A program made the position numbers and the translations under genes. The notes below the pieces were generated by a model that saw nothing but the letters and a program-made list of their open reading frames with translations, had not been told where the DNA came from and made no database searches. This document shows, piece after piece, positions 46,700 through 55,952 of a stretch of 64,000 bases of DNA. Where the stretch lies: positions 1-64,000 of the forward strand of contig JASBUO010000006.1 of assembly GCA_030147855.1 (NCBI GenBank). Direction: 5' to 3'. This DNA is from Gammaproteobacteria bacterium (GTDB lineage: Bacteria; Pseudomonadota; Gammaproteobacteria; Legionellales; Legionellaceae). Numbering within the stretch: the first letter of the stretch is position 1; each line of letters opens with the position of its first letter.

Positions 46700-49405
46700 C
46701 TAATGTGCTGCGTCCCAGTTAGGCCCTGTCCCAATCGAAACGCGTAATGGTACAATTAGCTGAGCGGCCCGCTCCATATGTTTTTTTATGGTTTTTTGTG
46801 CTTTATCTAGAGCGTTTTGGGGAACCTCAAATACGAGCTCGTCATGCACTTGCATTATCATACGTGCATATTGGCCATCGGGCGTCTGTTGCCAGGCGGC
46901 AATATTGATCATCGCTTTTTTGATGATATCGGCGGCAGTGCCCTGCATGGGGGCATTGATAGCCGTACGTTCAGCAGCTTTCTGGCGTATTTTATTTGCA
47001 GCATTAATTTCAGGTAAATAAAGGCGTCGTCCAAATAAAGTTTCAACATAACCTTTCTGATGTGCTTTTTCACGAGTGGTTTCCATATATTGTAGTACTC
47101 CGGGATAGCGTTCGAAGTAACGATTAATATAGGCTTTTGACTCTTCTTTGCTGACGCCTATTTGTTTGCTGAGCCCAAAGGAAGACATACCATAAATGAG
47201 GCCGAAATTGATGGCTTTAGCACGCCTTCTTTGTTCGGCTGTCACGCTTTCAAGAGGTATGGAAAAGATTTCGCTGGCGGTCGCTGCATGTATATCCCAG
47301 TCATTATCAAAAGCATGTTTTAAGCCTTTGTCACCAGAGAGGTGTGCCATAATACGGAGCTCTATTTGGGAATAGTCCGCCGCAAGTAGTAGATGGTCTT
47401 TGGGGGCTATAAACGCTTTTCGAATACGTCGTCCTTCATTCGTTCGTATTGGAATATTTTGTAAGTTTGGCTCGCTGGATGAGAGTCGACCGGTTGCAGT
47501 AACAGCCTGATTATAAGAAGTATGTACACGCCCTGTTTTTGCTTGAATACGCTTTGGTAATGCCTCTACATAGGTAGAAAGTAGTTTGGTTAAACTTCGA
47601 TATTCGAGAATAATGGCTGGAAAAGGGTATTCAAGGGCTAGTTCTTGGAGGACTGACTCAGCTGTTGATGGTTGGCCTTTCGGTGTTTTTGAAAGTATGG
47701 GTAACTTTAGTTCATCATAAAGGATGGTTTGAAGCTGCTTGGTTGAGTTTAAGTTAAAGGTTTTATTTGCGAGGGCATAGGCTTCTTTTGTGAGTGATTC
47801 AATGCGCGCATGTAGCGCGTGTCCATGTGTGTCCAGCTCTTTTGTGTCAATTAACACGCCGTGGCGCTCGATGTCTGCCAGAATAGGCACCAGAGGCATT
47901 TCAATCTCTTCTAGAACGGTTTTTAGTGTGTTGTTCAGTTTCGGGTATAGCGTTTCATGTAATTGCAAGGTAATGAGTGCATCTTCAGCGGCATAGGCTG
48001 CTGCTTTTTCTATGGCAACGTGATCAAAAGAGAGTGCTTTTTTACCGCGCCCGACGACATCCTCAAATTGAATTGTATCATGATGGAGGTAGTATTTAGC
48101 TAAGGCATCTAAATTATGGCGGCTTGCGATGCTATTTAAAACATAGGATTCAAGCATGGTATCGAAGCTAATAGGGGTTAAATCGATGTCGTACTGTTTT
48201 AATACAGCTGCGTCATATTTTAAGTTTTGGCCTATTTTTTTTAAGTCTGGGCTTTCTAAGTACGGTTTTAACGTGCTTAGCACGTGTGTAAGGGGTAGCT
48301 GAGGTGATGTTTCTTGATGCGCTAATGGAATATATGCAGCATGCTCTGAATCAAGCGCAAGCGCAATACCAACGAGAGATGCTGATAAAGGGTCGAGGCT
48401 TGTAGTCTCTGTATCAATACAGCACTGGGCTGCGTTGTCTAGACGTTTTATCCAGTTATCGAGCTGTGCTTGGTGCTGAATGATTTCAAATGGTAGTACT
48501 TTTTTTTCTTTAGTGGGTAGCGCCGGCGCATGGCCATGGCTCTGATTCGCGGCGTCACTACCCCATTCCTTTAGCCAGACGTTGACCTCAAGCTTACGGG
48601 CAAGTGATAGTAAACGCTCTTTATCGGGGGGGGTAGGTCTTAATGCATCAAGTGTTATAGGTAACTCTAAATCTGTTTTAATTGTGATAAGTTGTTTGGA
48701 GAGGGGAAGTTTAGGAAGCGTTTCTCGTAGACGCTCTCCAATTTTTCCCCCAATTGTATCGGCATGTGCGACCAAATTGTCTAGTGTGCGATGTGCTGAG
48801 AGCCATTTAGCTGCTGTCTTTGGACCGCATTGAGGGACGCCTGGAACATTGTCGCTGGTGTCACCAATAAGGGTCAGGTAATCGATAATTTGGCTGGGTT
48901 GAACACCAAACTTGGCAAGCACCCCTGCTGGGTCTAAGACTTGTCGGCTCATTGTGTTGATGAGGGTGATATGTTGATTAACAAGTTGTGCCATGTCTTT
49001 ATCTCCAGTTGAAATGAGAACAGGAAGGCCTGCCTTTTCAGCTTGAGTTGCAAGTGTACCAATGACATCGTCTGCTTCAACACCCTCAACCATCAAGAGT
49101 GGAAAACCAAGTGCTTCTAATGTGTTAATGAGAGGCGTAAATTGCCGCTTGAGATCTTCGGGAATAGGAGGACGATTAGCTTTGTATTCAGGGTATAAAG
49201 CGTGCCGAAAAGTTTTACCTGGCGTATCGAATACAATTGCAAATTGCTCGGGGGAAGTATCTTTGAGGAGGCGTCGAATCATATTGACGACTCCATAGAC
49301 CGCACCTGTTGGGTGCCCCTCGCTATTGGTTAGCGGTGGGAGCGCGTGAAAAGCGCGAAAAAAATAGGAAGAACCGTCAACAAGCACAAAAGGAGGTTTG
49401 GTCAC
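46700..49405 (-). CDS. polA: DNA polymerase I
   Basis: Repair and Okazaki-fragment polymerase. The 901-aa chain has all three activities: the 5' nuclease domain (LVDGSSYFFRAFHA, VEGVEADDVIGTLA), an intact 3'-5' exonuclease (CIDTETTSLDP, NLKYDAAVLK, YAAEDALITL) and the polymerase domain with motif A ADYSQIELRIMAHLSGD, motif B RRRAKAINFGLIYG and motif C MQVHDELVFEV. It starts with GTG at 49405, preceded by GAGAGG. It is 13 nt from the lpxD stop, so the two may be co-transcribed. Confidence 0.97.
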   Translation of the reverse strand: MTKPPFVLVDGSSYFFRAFHALPPLTNSEGHPTGAVYGVVNMIRRLLKDTSPEQFAIVFDTPGKTFRHALYPEYKANRPPIPEDLKRQFTPLINTLEALGFPLLMVEGVEADDVIGTLATQAEKAGLPVLISTGDKDMAQLVNQHITLINTMSRQVLDPAGVLAKFGVQPSQIIDYLTLIGDTSDNVPGVPQCGPKTAAKWLSAHRTLDNLVAHADTIGGKIGERLRETLPKLPLSKQLITIKTDLELPITLDALRPTPPDKERLLSLARKLEVNVWLKEWGSDAANQSHGHAPALPTKEKKVLPFEIIQHQAQLDNWIKRLDNAAQCCIDTETTSLDPLSASLVGIALALDSEHAAYIPLAHQETSPQLPLTHVLSTLKPYLESPDLKKIGQNLKYDAAVLKQYDIDLTPISFDTMLESYVLNSIASRHNLDALAKYYLHHDTIQFEDVVGRGKKALSFDHVAIEKAAAYAAEDALITLQLHETLYPKLNNTLKTVLEEIEMPLVPILADIERHGVLIDTKELDTHGHALHARIESLTKEAYALANKTFNLNSTKQLQTILYDELKLPILSKTPKGQPSTAESVLQELALEYPFPAIILEYRSLTKLLSTYVEALPKRIQAKTGRVHTSYNQAVTATGRLSSSEPNLQNIPIRTNEGRRIRKAFIAPKDHLLLAADYSQIELRIMAHLSGDKGLKHAFDNDWDIHAATASEIFSIPLESVTAEQRRRAKAINFGLIYGMSSFGLSKQIGVSKEESKAYINRYFERYPGVLQYMETTREKAHQKGYVETLFGRRLYLPEINAANKIRQKAAERTAINAPMQGTAADIIKKAMINIAAWQQTPDGQYARMIMQVHDELVFEVPQNALDKAQKTIKKHMERAAQLIVPLRVSIGTGPNWDAAH

Positions 49406-49418
49406 AGGTACCTCTCAC

Positions 49419-50465
49419 TTAATCGATTGATTCGGTTTGTTTTTCTTTGAGCTGACTCACTTGCTCACTGAGCCGTTTGAGCTGTTTTCGCATGAGCGGA
49501 ATACGTGTAGTAGACATTTCGTGCTCAATGGCTTTTTCACGCGGCCTTGCGGGAGCACCAAGATAAATAAGCCCTTTTTTTAAGTGTTTTTTAGGAGGGA
49601 CGCCTGCACGCGCACCTAAAATAACCTCATCATCAATGCGGACATGGTCACTGACACCAACGCCTGCAGCAAAAATAACATGGTCACCACTGTGCGTGCT
49701 GCCGGCAATGCCCGTGAAAGCACACAAAATATTGTGTTGGCCTAGCTTAACGGAGTGCGCTATTTGAACAAGATTGTCTATTTTTGTTCCTTCCCCAATA
49801 ATTGTTTCCCCAATTGTGGCACGATCGATGATGGTGCTTGCGCCAATTTCGACATCATCTTCAATGACAACGCGCCCAACGTGAGGCACTTTCACATGTT
49901 TACCATTCTCTGCCGTATAGCCAAAGCCATCTGAACCAATAACTGATGAGGCATGAATTGTGACGCGCGCACCAATCTTGGAATAATTATAAATAGTAAC
50001 GTGTGGATGAATCATTGTATCAGCATCAAGTGTTACATGGCTCCCAATATGTACATGACTTTTGATAACACAATTATCTCCAATGCTACTTCCAGTCTCG
50101 ATAGTTACATATGGTCCAACGGAAATATTTTTGCCGAGGGCTACATTGGGCGCAATGATTGCTGTGGGATGAATGCCTGCTTCAGGAGTAGGGGTTGGGA
50201 AAAAATGTTTTAGCAGTTGGATAAATGCTTGGAATGGATCCGCAACCTGGATGAGGGGTTTATTGAGTTCTGAAACATTCTTTGAAACGAGAACGGCTGC
50301 TGCTTCTGATTCTTCAGCTTGTTTTAGGTGGTCTGTGCCATCAGCAAAAATGAGTGAGCCGGCTTTAACTTCATCGATGGGCGATAAGCCATCGATAATT
50401 AATGTTTCATCTCCAATAACGGTCCCTTTAACAATGACTGCGATATCGCGCAAGGAGGCATGCAT
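49419..50465 (-). CDS. lpxD: UDP-3-O-(hydroxyacyl)glucosamine N-acyltransferase LpxD
   Basis: Adds the N-linked acyl chain in lipid A synthesis. The 348-aa chain has the N-terminal uridine-binding domain, the left-handed hexapeptide-repeat helix ([20 protein letters not shown] and following) and the catalytic-His region [13 protein letters not shown], then [15 protein letters not shown]. The ATG at 50465 is preferred to the in-frame TTG at 50480. It lies outside the usual bamA-skp-lpxD-fabZ-lpxA cluster; Legionella carries two lpxD genes, so this may be the stand-alone paralogue. Confidence 0.94.
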   Translation of the reverse strand: MHASLRDIAVIVKGTVIGDETLIIDGLSPIDEVKAGSLIFADGTDHLKQAEESEAAAVLVSKNVSELNKPLIQVADPFQAFIQLLKHFFPTPTPEAGIHPTAIIAPNVALGKNISVGPYVTIETGSSIGDNCVIKSHVHIGSHVTLDADTMIHPHVTIYNYSKIGARVTIHASSVIGSDGFGYTAENGKHVKVPHVGRVVIEDDVEIGASTIIDRATIGETIIGEGTKIDNLVQIAHSVKLGQHNILCAFTGIAGSTHSGDHVIFAAGVGVSDHVRIDDEVILGARAGVPPKKHLKKGLIYLGAPARPREKAIEHEMSTTRIPLMRKQLKRLSEQVSQLKEKQTESID

Positions 50466-50536
50466 GTGATAGTTTTCCAATTTTTAAGAACGTCGCCAGT
50501 ATACCTTAGAATGTTGTTTTTTTCGACCAAAAATAA

Positions 50537-50562
50537 CTCTGTACATGACAAAACCTGTCATG
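50537..50562 (-). repeat. Copy C of the GACAGG/GTCATG intergenic repeat
   Basis: On the minus strand CATGACAGGTTTTGTCATG is a complete hairpin (6-bp arms, 7-nt loop) followed by TACAGAG. Downstream bases (TTATTTTTGG) continue the match to copy B at 18577. It lies about 70 bp upstream of lpxD in the direction of lpxD transcription, and so could be in its leader. Confidence 0.65.
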
Positions 50563-50678
50563 CTCGCGCCGCCGCTGCGCTATTACACTACTTTACTGAA
50601 TTAAACAGCAGCTAGGATGACTGTCTCGCAACTCTGGCCGTATAATTCCTCCAAGATTACTATTTTTGCGTGACATAA

Positions 50679-51122
50679 GTGTTGAAACAAGCGAGTCGCC
50701 CCTCTCTTTGGCCTGTAGATCCACTCGCACTCGACCACGCCAGTCGCAGAATTATATCCTATCGGGTACCGTGATTACTAAGCGCTGAGGTTGTTGTGCG
50801 TAGCATTTGTCTAGGTTCAAAGTTGGCATAAATTTGCTCTCGTTTTGGTTAAGCTTATGTAGTTTTTATTGCTTATCTATTAATAGTGACCAGTTATAAC
50901 ACAAAAATGATGAGAAACTTAAATGAAGTGCAAAAGATGACGCTCGATATGGGTTTTGTCCTATAACTTATAACCCTTGATTTTGATGAGCATTTCAGAC
51001 TACTCAACCATAGCCCAGCTAAGAAGGGTAAACCGCTTGTTAAACCGTACTGCTTGGCTGGTGAATATATAAAAGCTCCCTATGAAGAAGCGCTGATACA
51101 ACTAAACGAGGATATGTTTTAG
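50679..51122 (+). pseudogene. Possible decayed gene with several in-frame stops
   Basis: One plus-strand frame from 50679 to TAG at 51120-51122 is broken only by stops at 50772, 50829, 50850 and 50964. The pieces read like protein, for example QASRPSLWPVDPLALDHASR in the first part and DFDEHFRLLNHSPAKKGKPL, then VKPYCLAGEYIKAPYEEAL, in the last. An ATG pair at 50907-50912 could start the last part if its TAA were read through. No family is recognised. It converges on the FabF-like gene, overlapping its stop by 4 bp. The whole 50481-51118 gap has no intact gene. Confidence 0.35.
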
Positions 51123-52342
51123 AATCGACGTAGCACGAGCGCGGCATTTGCCCCACCAAATGCGAAATGATTTGAAAGTGCCAAATCAACCCGTTTTTCC
51201 TGCGCCGCATTTGGAATATAGTTTAAGTCGCATGCCGGGTCGGGCGTTTCTAGATTAATGGTGGGTAATAGCAAGTCATTTTCTAAACTTAAAACGGTCG
51301 CAATAACCTCCATCACGCCTGCGGCACCAATTGCGTGCCCGGTCATTGCCTTTTGCGCTGTAATGGGAATATTAAAAGCATGTTCACCAAACACTGCTTT
51401 GATAGTTTCTGTTTCAGTTGCGTCATTTAAAATAGTGCCCGTCCCATGAGCGTTGATATATTGAATATCACTGGGAGATAAGCGTGCGTCATTTAAAGCG
51501 GCATGAATGGCGCGCGTTTGTCCCTTGGTTGCTGGGGCTGTAATGTGTGATGCATCGCAGCTTGCACCAAAACCGATGATTTCGGCATAAATTTTTGCAC
51601 CACGTGCTTTGGCATACTCTAATTCTTCTAAAATTAAAATGCCCGCACCATCAGCCATGACCATGCCAGTACGATTTTTATCAAATGGGCGACTGGCTTT
51701 TGCAGGGTTTTCGTTGTGTGTAGACATGACGCGTAATTTGCACCAGGCAGCCATGATAGTTTCCCATACTAGCGATTCGGTACCACCACACAACGCAACT
51801 GATAACTGGCCGTTTGCAATTTGCTGATATGCATTGCCAATGGCTTCAGCTGAAGAGACACAGGCATTTGATATGGTTGAGTTTGGACCGCCTAGCCCAA
51901 ACGCAATGGCAACATGGTTAGCAACAGAATTTGGCATGCCACGTACGACAGTGAGAGCCGGGATTTTACGCCAGCCGTCAGTATAAAAGGTTTTGTAGGC
52001 TGCTTCGAGCTCAGGCGCGCCGCCAAGACTTGTTCCAATATAGGTGCCAGCATTTTCGCGTTCTTTTATGGTTAGACCTGCCCGTTCAAGCGCATGATGT
52101 GCACAGTATAGCGCGTATTGCGCGACGCGCGGAAAGCGCTTTTGCTTATTAAACTGGGGTAGATGGTTGAGACATAAATCTGTAATTTCGCCTGCGATTT
52201 GTGTGGTATAGTTTGACGGATCGTATGCTTGAATACGGTTAACCCCACATTGTCCTTGTGATGCGGCCTCCCAAAACGCTTCGAGTCCATTACCAATGGA
52301 GGAGGCAATGTCCATACCCGTGATAACAACCCTTTTTTTCAT
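51119..52342 (-). CDS. Beta-ketoacyl-ACP synthase (FabF-like)
   Basis: Condensing enzyme of 407 aa with the Cys-His-His triad: Cys in TISNACVSSAEAIGNAY, His in INAHGTGTILNDATET and His in AQKAMTGHAIGAAG. The C-terminal NHFAFGGANAALVL is standard. The active-site surroundings (NACVSS) differ from the common TACASG of FabF, and no acyl-carrier gene is near. It may therefore be a specialised ketosynthase rather than the housekeeping FabF. It is a single gene on the minus strand. Confidence 0.88.
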   Translation of the reverse strand: MKKRVVITGMDIASSIGNGLEAFWEAASQGQCGVNRIQAYDPSNYTTQIAGEITDLCLNHLPQFNKQKRFPRVAQYALYCAHHALERAGLTIKERENAGTYIGTSLGGAPELEAAYKTFYTDGWRKIPALTVVRGMPNSVANHVAIAFGLGGPNSTISNACVSSAEAIGNAYQQIANGQLSVALCGGTESLVWETIMAAWCKLRVMSTHNENPAKASRPFDKNRTGMVMADGAGILILEELEYAKARGAKIYAEIIGFGASCDASHITAPATKGQTRAIHAALNDARLSPSDIQYINAHGTGTILNDATETETIKAVFGEHAFNIPITAQKAMTGHAIGAAGVMEVIATVLSLENDLLLPTINLETPDPACDLNYIPNAAQEKRVDLALSNHFAFGGANAALVLRRF

Positions 52343-52394
52343 GCCTTATCCTCATGTCTCGATAGCAAAAACGTACTCATATTGATACGCAATA

Positions 52395-53273
52395 TTAAAG
52401 GCCTCGTTCAAAATCTGTCAAGCGAAAAACCCATTTATGGTAGTCTACCGCATTATAGATCTGAAAGCCCACATTTTGATAGAGGCTTAGTGCGCGTTGA
52501 TTCTTAGAGGCAACCGTTAAAGAGAGCTTTTGGTGTTGCTGCGAATAGGTGTATTTTAAACAATACGTGAGTAAAGCTTGCCCGAATCCTTGTTGCTGCA
52601 TATGGGGCAGTACTGCCAAGTCAGTTAAGCGCACCTGTGTGGTCTCAAATACTAAATGAGCTTGTCCGACTAGCTCTGCATTATGAAACATTAAAAAAAT
52701 TTTGACATTAGATGTCGTAAGTAATTTTTTGATGCGCTGAATAGGCTCTGGCCTGTTGGGATTAAAGCACGCACGGTCGATGGTGTGTAATAAGTGAATA
52801 TCTTGGAGTGTTGCTTCTCGAAGGGTGTACGCGGGGTGCTTGAATTGATTTGGAATATAGGGAGTGCAGGCCATATCATATTCTGTGTGGTCAAGTTCGA
52901 AGTTATATTGGCTGAACCATGTTTCATTTGATGCATGCGGACTTGAAACAATGAGATGTGTTAGGGGGGGCATGATAGCTTGTACTGCTTGGAACATTTC
53001 ATTCCAGAGTGCTTTGGCAATGCCTTTTCTTCGGTGTTTTGGATGTACGACTAAAGAAACTTCGGCTGCATCAGGATAAAAATGAAACGCAGCAAGGAAT
53101 GCAATGAGTTGCTCATTTTTATAATAAAGAAAGCTTGGGGGGCCTGGGCGATATGCCTCGAGCAAGTGTGCGTAGATAGGAATACTTGCACCATCCGTTT
53201 TGTGGCAAGTATTAAGGAGTATTTGTAAGTCGCTTAGAGTTGTTTGAGAGAGTTGATGCGTATTCGTTATCAT
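52395..53273 (-). CDS. GNAT family acetyltransferase with two GNAT-like halves
   Basis: A 292-aa protein. The N-terminal half carries a GNAT acetyl-CoA loop (VHPKHRRKGIAKALWNEMF) and the C-terminal half a second (VLPHMQQQGFGQALLTYCL, then LTVASKNQRALSLYQNVGF). This duplicated arrangement resembles mycothiol-synthase-like GNATs, but the substrate is unknown. It lies 52 nt upstream of the ketosynthase and 24 nt downstream of the DUF155 gene, in the same direction. Confidence 0.85.
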   Translation of the reverse strand: MITNTHQLSQTTLSDLQILLNTCHKTDGASIPIYAHLLEAYRPGPPSFLYYKNEQLIAFLAAFHFYPDAAEVSLVVHPKHRRKGIAKALWNEMFQAVQAIMPPLTHLIVSSPHASNETWFSQYNFELDHTEYDMACTPYIPNQFKHPAYTLREATLQDIHLLHTIDRACFNPNRPEPIQRIKKLLTTSNVKIFLMFHNAELVGQAHLVFETTQVRLTDLAVLPHMQQQGFGQALLTYCLKYTYSQQHQKLSLTVASKNQRALSLYQNVGFQIYNAVDYHKWVFRLTDFERGL

Positions 53274-53297
53274 AAGTTTGTATGCGGTGAATTTGTA

Positions 53298-54113
53298 TTA
53301 AAAATGGAAATTTAAGAGACTAAAAATAATTTCCATTGAAAGAAGCACGATAATGATAACCTCGAGAATATGTGCGTGTCGGTTTTCGAGATAGTTATTA
53401 AACATATCGAATATATCGTTTAAGGTGTCTAAGCGTTGGTTTAGGGCATTCACACGACGAGGGAGGTGCAGATAACGCTCGAGCATGATGTAGTCTTCTT
53501 CAAGCGTTGGGTGCTGCCAAAAATATTTAGGGTGATATAAAAAGTTGCTCGTGAGATTCATTTCACTTTTGGCCAGAATTAGCTCTCCAATGACGGCCCG
53601 AATGCGTGAGCGTGTGACAGATTTTCTTTTTTTCTTGGATAAATTCTTAATCAGGGGGGTGTGTTTTTCGATGAGGTTTTCAAGCAGGGTTTCAAAGTAT
53701 TGTAATTTGACAGATTGTGAAAATCCATATGACAGGCTCAGCTTTAGATCATCATCTTTGGCCTGTGTGGTGTCGATGGAAAGGCAGTCGACATCAAAGT
53801 ATTCGTGTGGCTCTATCGTTGTTTTTTCACCAATGCGGTAGGTAAACTCATCGTGCACAAGAAAGTGGGTGGGTTTGTCTGAAAAACGTGAGACTTCATC
53901 CAGATAAACATCGGCCTCATGCCGTTTGAGACCCCAGGATACGACAGTCCCGTTTTTAAACACAAAAACTAAATGTTGGGGGGTGCTATGTGGTGATATT
54001 TTCAATACATCGCGGGAGCGTGTGGCCGTGTAATCACTCAACGTGTCTTTGTAATGGAGATCTAGACCCGTCAGGTCAATACAGTCGGCCACACAAAAAC
54101 TTAAACACTCCAT
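53298..54113 (-). CDS. RMD1/YagE (DUF155) family protein
   Basis: A 271-aa protein of the DUF155 family, related to yeast Rmd1/Rmd8. The diagnostic VFVFKNGTVVSWGLKRHEAD is followed by a basic segment (KNLSKKKRKSVTRSRIRAVIGELI), the WQHPTLEEDYIMLERYLHLPRRVNALNQRLD region and a single C-terminal membrane anchor (ILEVIIIVLLSMEIIFSLL). The molecular function is unknown. AGGAT precedes the ATG. It is flanked by a small HTH gene upstream (20-nt gap) and a GNAT gene downstream. Confidence 0.88.
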   Translation of the reverse strand: MECLSFCVADCIDLTGLDLHYKDTLSDYTATRSRDVLKISPHSTPQHLVFVFKNGTVVSWGLKRHEADVYLDEVSRFSDKPTHFLVHDEFTYRIGEKTTIEPHEYFDVDCLSIDTTQAKDDDLKLSLSYGFSQSVKLQYFETLLENLIEKHTPLIKNLSKKKRKSVTRSRIRAVIGELILAKSEMNLTSNFLYHPKYFWQHPTLEEDYIMLERYLHLPRRVNALNQRLDTLNDIFDMFNNYLENRHAHILEVIIIVLLSMEIIFSLLNFHF

Positions 54114-54133
54114 AACATCCTACCCGCTTTAAT

Positions 54134-54397
54134 TTAGTTGGTTGTTTCGCGCTCTGGGTATGCCTTGCGGCGACTCGTTACACCACTTAGCCACTGAGGA
54201 CAGACCTCGAGCACTTGGGCAATTTTATCCAACTGTTCTTCAGAGGGTAAGTTATGCCCGAAAATCATTGCATTTGCAAGATGCCGAGTGACGCCAAAGA
54301 CCTTCGAAACGGCTTTGGTTTTCTCATTTAAGTCATCAGGGAATCCCAACATCGATAACTCCCGATTAAAGCGTTGCGCAAACACCTTGCTGTTCAT
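54134..54397 (-). CDS. Small helix-turn-helix regulator
   Basis: An 87-aa protein beginning MNSKVFAQRFNRELSMLGFP. The segment TKAVSKVFGVTRHLANAMIFGHNLP followed by EEQLDKIAQVLEVCPQWLSG has the layout of a phage-repressor-like (XRE/Cro) HTH domain. ATG at 54397 is chosen because AAGGAG lies 8 nt upstream; the open start at 54439 is not supported. Direct and inverted TGACA repeats upstream suggest autoregulation. The gene precedes the DUF155 gene with a 20-nt gap and may regulate it. Confidence 0.75.
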   Translation of the reverse strand: MNSKVFAQRFNRELSMLGFPDDLNEKTKAVSKVFGVTRHLANAMIFGHNLPSEEQLDKIAQVLEVCPQWLSGVTSRRKAYPERETTN

Positions 54398-54424
54398 CTG
54401 AATGCTCCTTGCTTTGTTCAGATA

Positions 54425-54448
54425 CCATGACAGTGTCAATCCATGACA
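54425..54448. promoter_or_regulatory. Candidate operator with CCATGACA direct repeats
   Basis: CCATGACA occurs at 54425-54432 and 54441-54448 (16-bp period), and TGACAGTGTCA at 54428-54438 is an 11-bp palindrome. The cluster lies about 30-50 bp upstream of the small HTH gene. It is a plausible binding site for that regulator, overlapping a possible -35 TTGACA on the minus strand. Confidence 0.4.
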
Positions 54449-54488
54449 ACGAAAACTCTCTTGTTATAACTTATTTTTTAAGCGATGG

Positions 54489-55952
54489 CTACGTTGAAAT
54501 TGTATTGAAATAGTTAAAGTCCATCGCTTTTGCTGCTTTTACCTCATCAAGTCGTTTAATGGGGCGTGAATGCGGCGCTGTCTTTAGTATATCTGGTGTA
54601 TGTTTCGCCTCATTTAAAATAGACAGCATGGCTGCTACAAATGCATCGAGCATTTCTTTTGATTCGGTCTCAGTTGGTTCTATTAGCAGACATTCGGAGA
54701 TGAGTAATGGAAAATAAATGGTTGGTGCATGAAATCCATAGTCGAGTAAACGTTTAGCAAGGTCAAGCGCTAAGATGCCATAAGCTTTTTTCTCGGGTGT
54801 AAGTGTGAGAATAAACTCATGGGTTGCACGTCTGTTGGGGTATGCTGCAGTGAATCCAATACGGGTCAGTTCTTTGAGGAGGTAGTTTGCGTTAAGGGTT
54901 GCATGTTCAGATACACGTAAAAGGCCTTGTTTGCCAAGTGCTGATATATAGAAATAAGCACGTAATAAAATGCCAGTGTTGCCCATAAATGCTGAAAGAC
55001 GCCCAATGCTTTGCGGGCAGTCGGCTTGTGTAGCAAGCTGATATTGATTGTTTTTTTTCAAAACAAAAGGCAGCGGAAGAAATGGACGAAGTCTTTCATT
55101 GACTGCAACGGGACCTGAGCCAGGTCCCCCTCCGCCATGTGGCGTTGCAAATGTTTTGTGTAAGTTCAAGTGCATGACATCAAACCCCATATCGCCAGGC
55201 CTTACCTTACCTAGGATGGCATTTAGGTTTGCGCCATCATAGTACAATAATCCACCTGCTTCATGTACAATGGTGGCTATCTCTTTGATACTTTTCATAA
55301 AGAGGCCAAGCGTTGATGGATTGGTTAACATAATCCCTGCAGTTTTAGGTCCAACGTGTTTGCGCAGTGTATCGAGATGAATATCCCCATCTTCAGCAGT
55401 TGGTATTTCGATGACATCAAACCCACAGGTTACGGCAGATGCGGGATTTGTGCCGTGTGCTGCATCGGGGATAAGCATTTCTGTACGTCCATGGTCGCCC
55501 CGCGACTCGTGGTAAGCTTTAATCATTGCAACACCTGCAAATTCACCTTGTGCGCCTGCCATAGGCGTTAAAGACACCGCACTCATGCCGGTGATTTCAG
55601 CAAGATAAGTTTGGAGTAGGTACAAAATATTTAATGTCCCCTGGCATGTAGCTGATGGTGCTAATGGATGTGTGTTGAGAAAAGCGGGCTCTGATGCAGC
55701 ACGATGCACACCACGTGGGTTGTATTTCATGGTGCAGGAGCCAAGTGGATAGAAGTGCGTGTCAATCCCGAAATTTTTTTGTGAGAGCTTCGTAAAGTGG
55801 CGTACAACTTGCAGTTCTGAGCACTCTGGTAGACGTGGAGGCGCTTGTCGAAGTAAGTCATCAGGGATGCTACAAGTTAACTTTGTATCTTTAGGAATTT
55901 GCGCATGCGCCTGTCGGTGGGGGGATGATTGTTCGAAAATAATTGCGCTCAT
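54489..55952 (-). CDS. gcvPB: Glycine dehydrogenase (decarboxylating) subunit 2
   Basis: PLP-containing half of the split P-protein of glycine cleavage. The PLP lysine lies in [20 protein letters not shown]; other conserved parts are [15 protein letters not shown] and [18 protein letters not shown] at 55952 gives 487 aa; GGAG lies upstream, and the ATGA overlaps the gcvPA stop. An open start at 56021 lies inside gcvPA and is rejected. It is the last gene of gcvT-gcvH-gcvPA-gcvPB. Confidence 0.95.
   Translation of the reverse strand: MSAIIFEQSSPHRQAHAQIPKDTKLTCSIPDDLLRQAPPRLPECSELQVVRHFTKLSQKNFGIDTHFYPLGSCTMKYNPRGVHRAASEPAFLNTHPLAPSATCQGTLNILYLLQTYLAEITGMSAVSLTPMAGAQGEFAGVAMIKAYHESRGDHGRTEMLIPDAAHGTNPASAVTCGFDVIEIPTAEDGDIHLDTLRKHVGPKTAGIMLTNPSTLGLFMKSIKEIATIVHEAGGLLYYDGANLNAILGKVRPGDMGFDVMHLNLHKTFATPHGGGGPGSGPVAVNERLRPFLPLPFVLKKNNQYQLATQADCPQSIGRLSAFMGNTGILLRAYFYISALGKQGLLRVSEHATLNANYLLKELTRIGFTAAYPNRRATHEFILTLTPEKKAYGILALDLAKRLLDYGFHAPTIYFPLLISECLLIEPTETESKEMLDAFVAAMLSILNEAKHTPDILKTAPHSRPIKRLDEVKAAKAMDFNYFNTIST

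Noticed and set aside
50640..50790. tRNA-like or small RNA gene in the lpxD gap
   Set aside because: No cloverleaf or T-loop signature could be drawn; the bases are better explained as a decayed coding frame.
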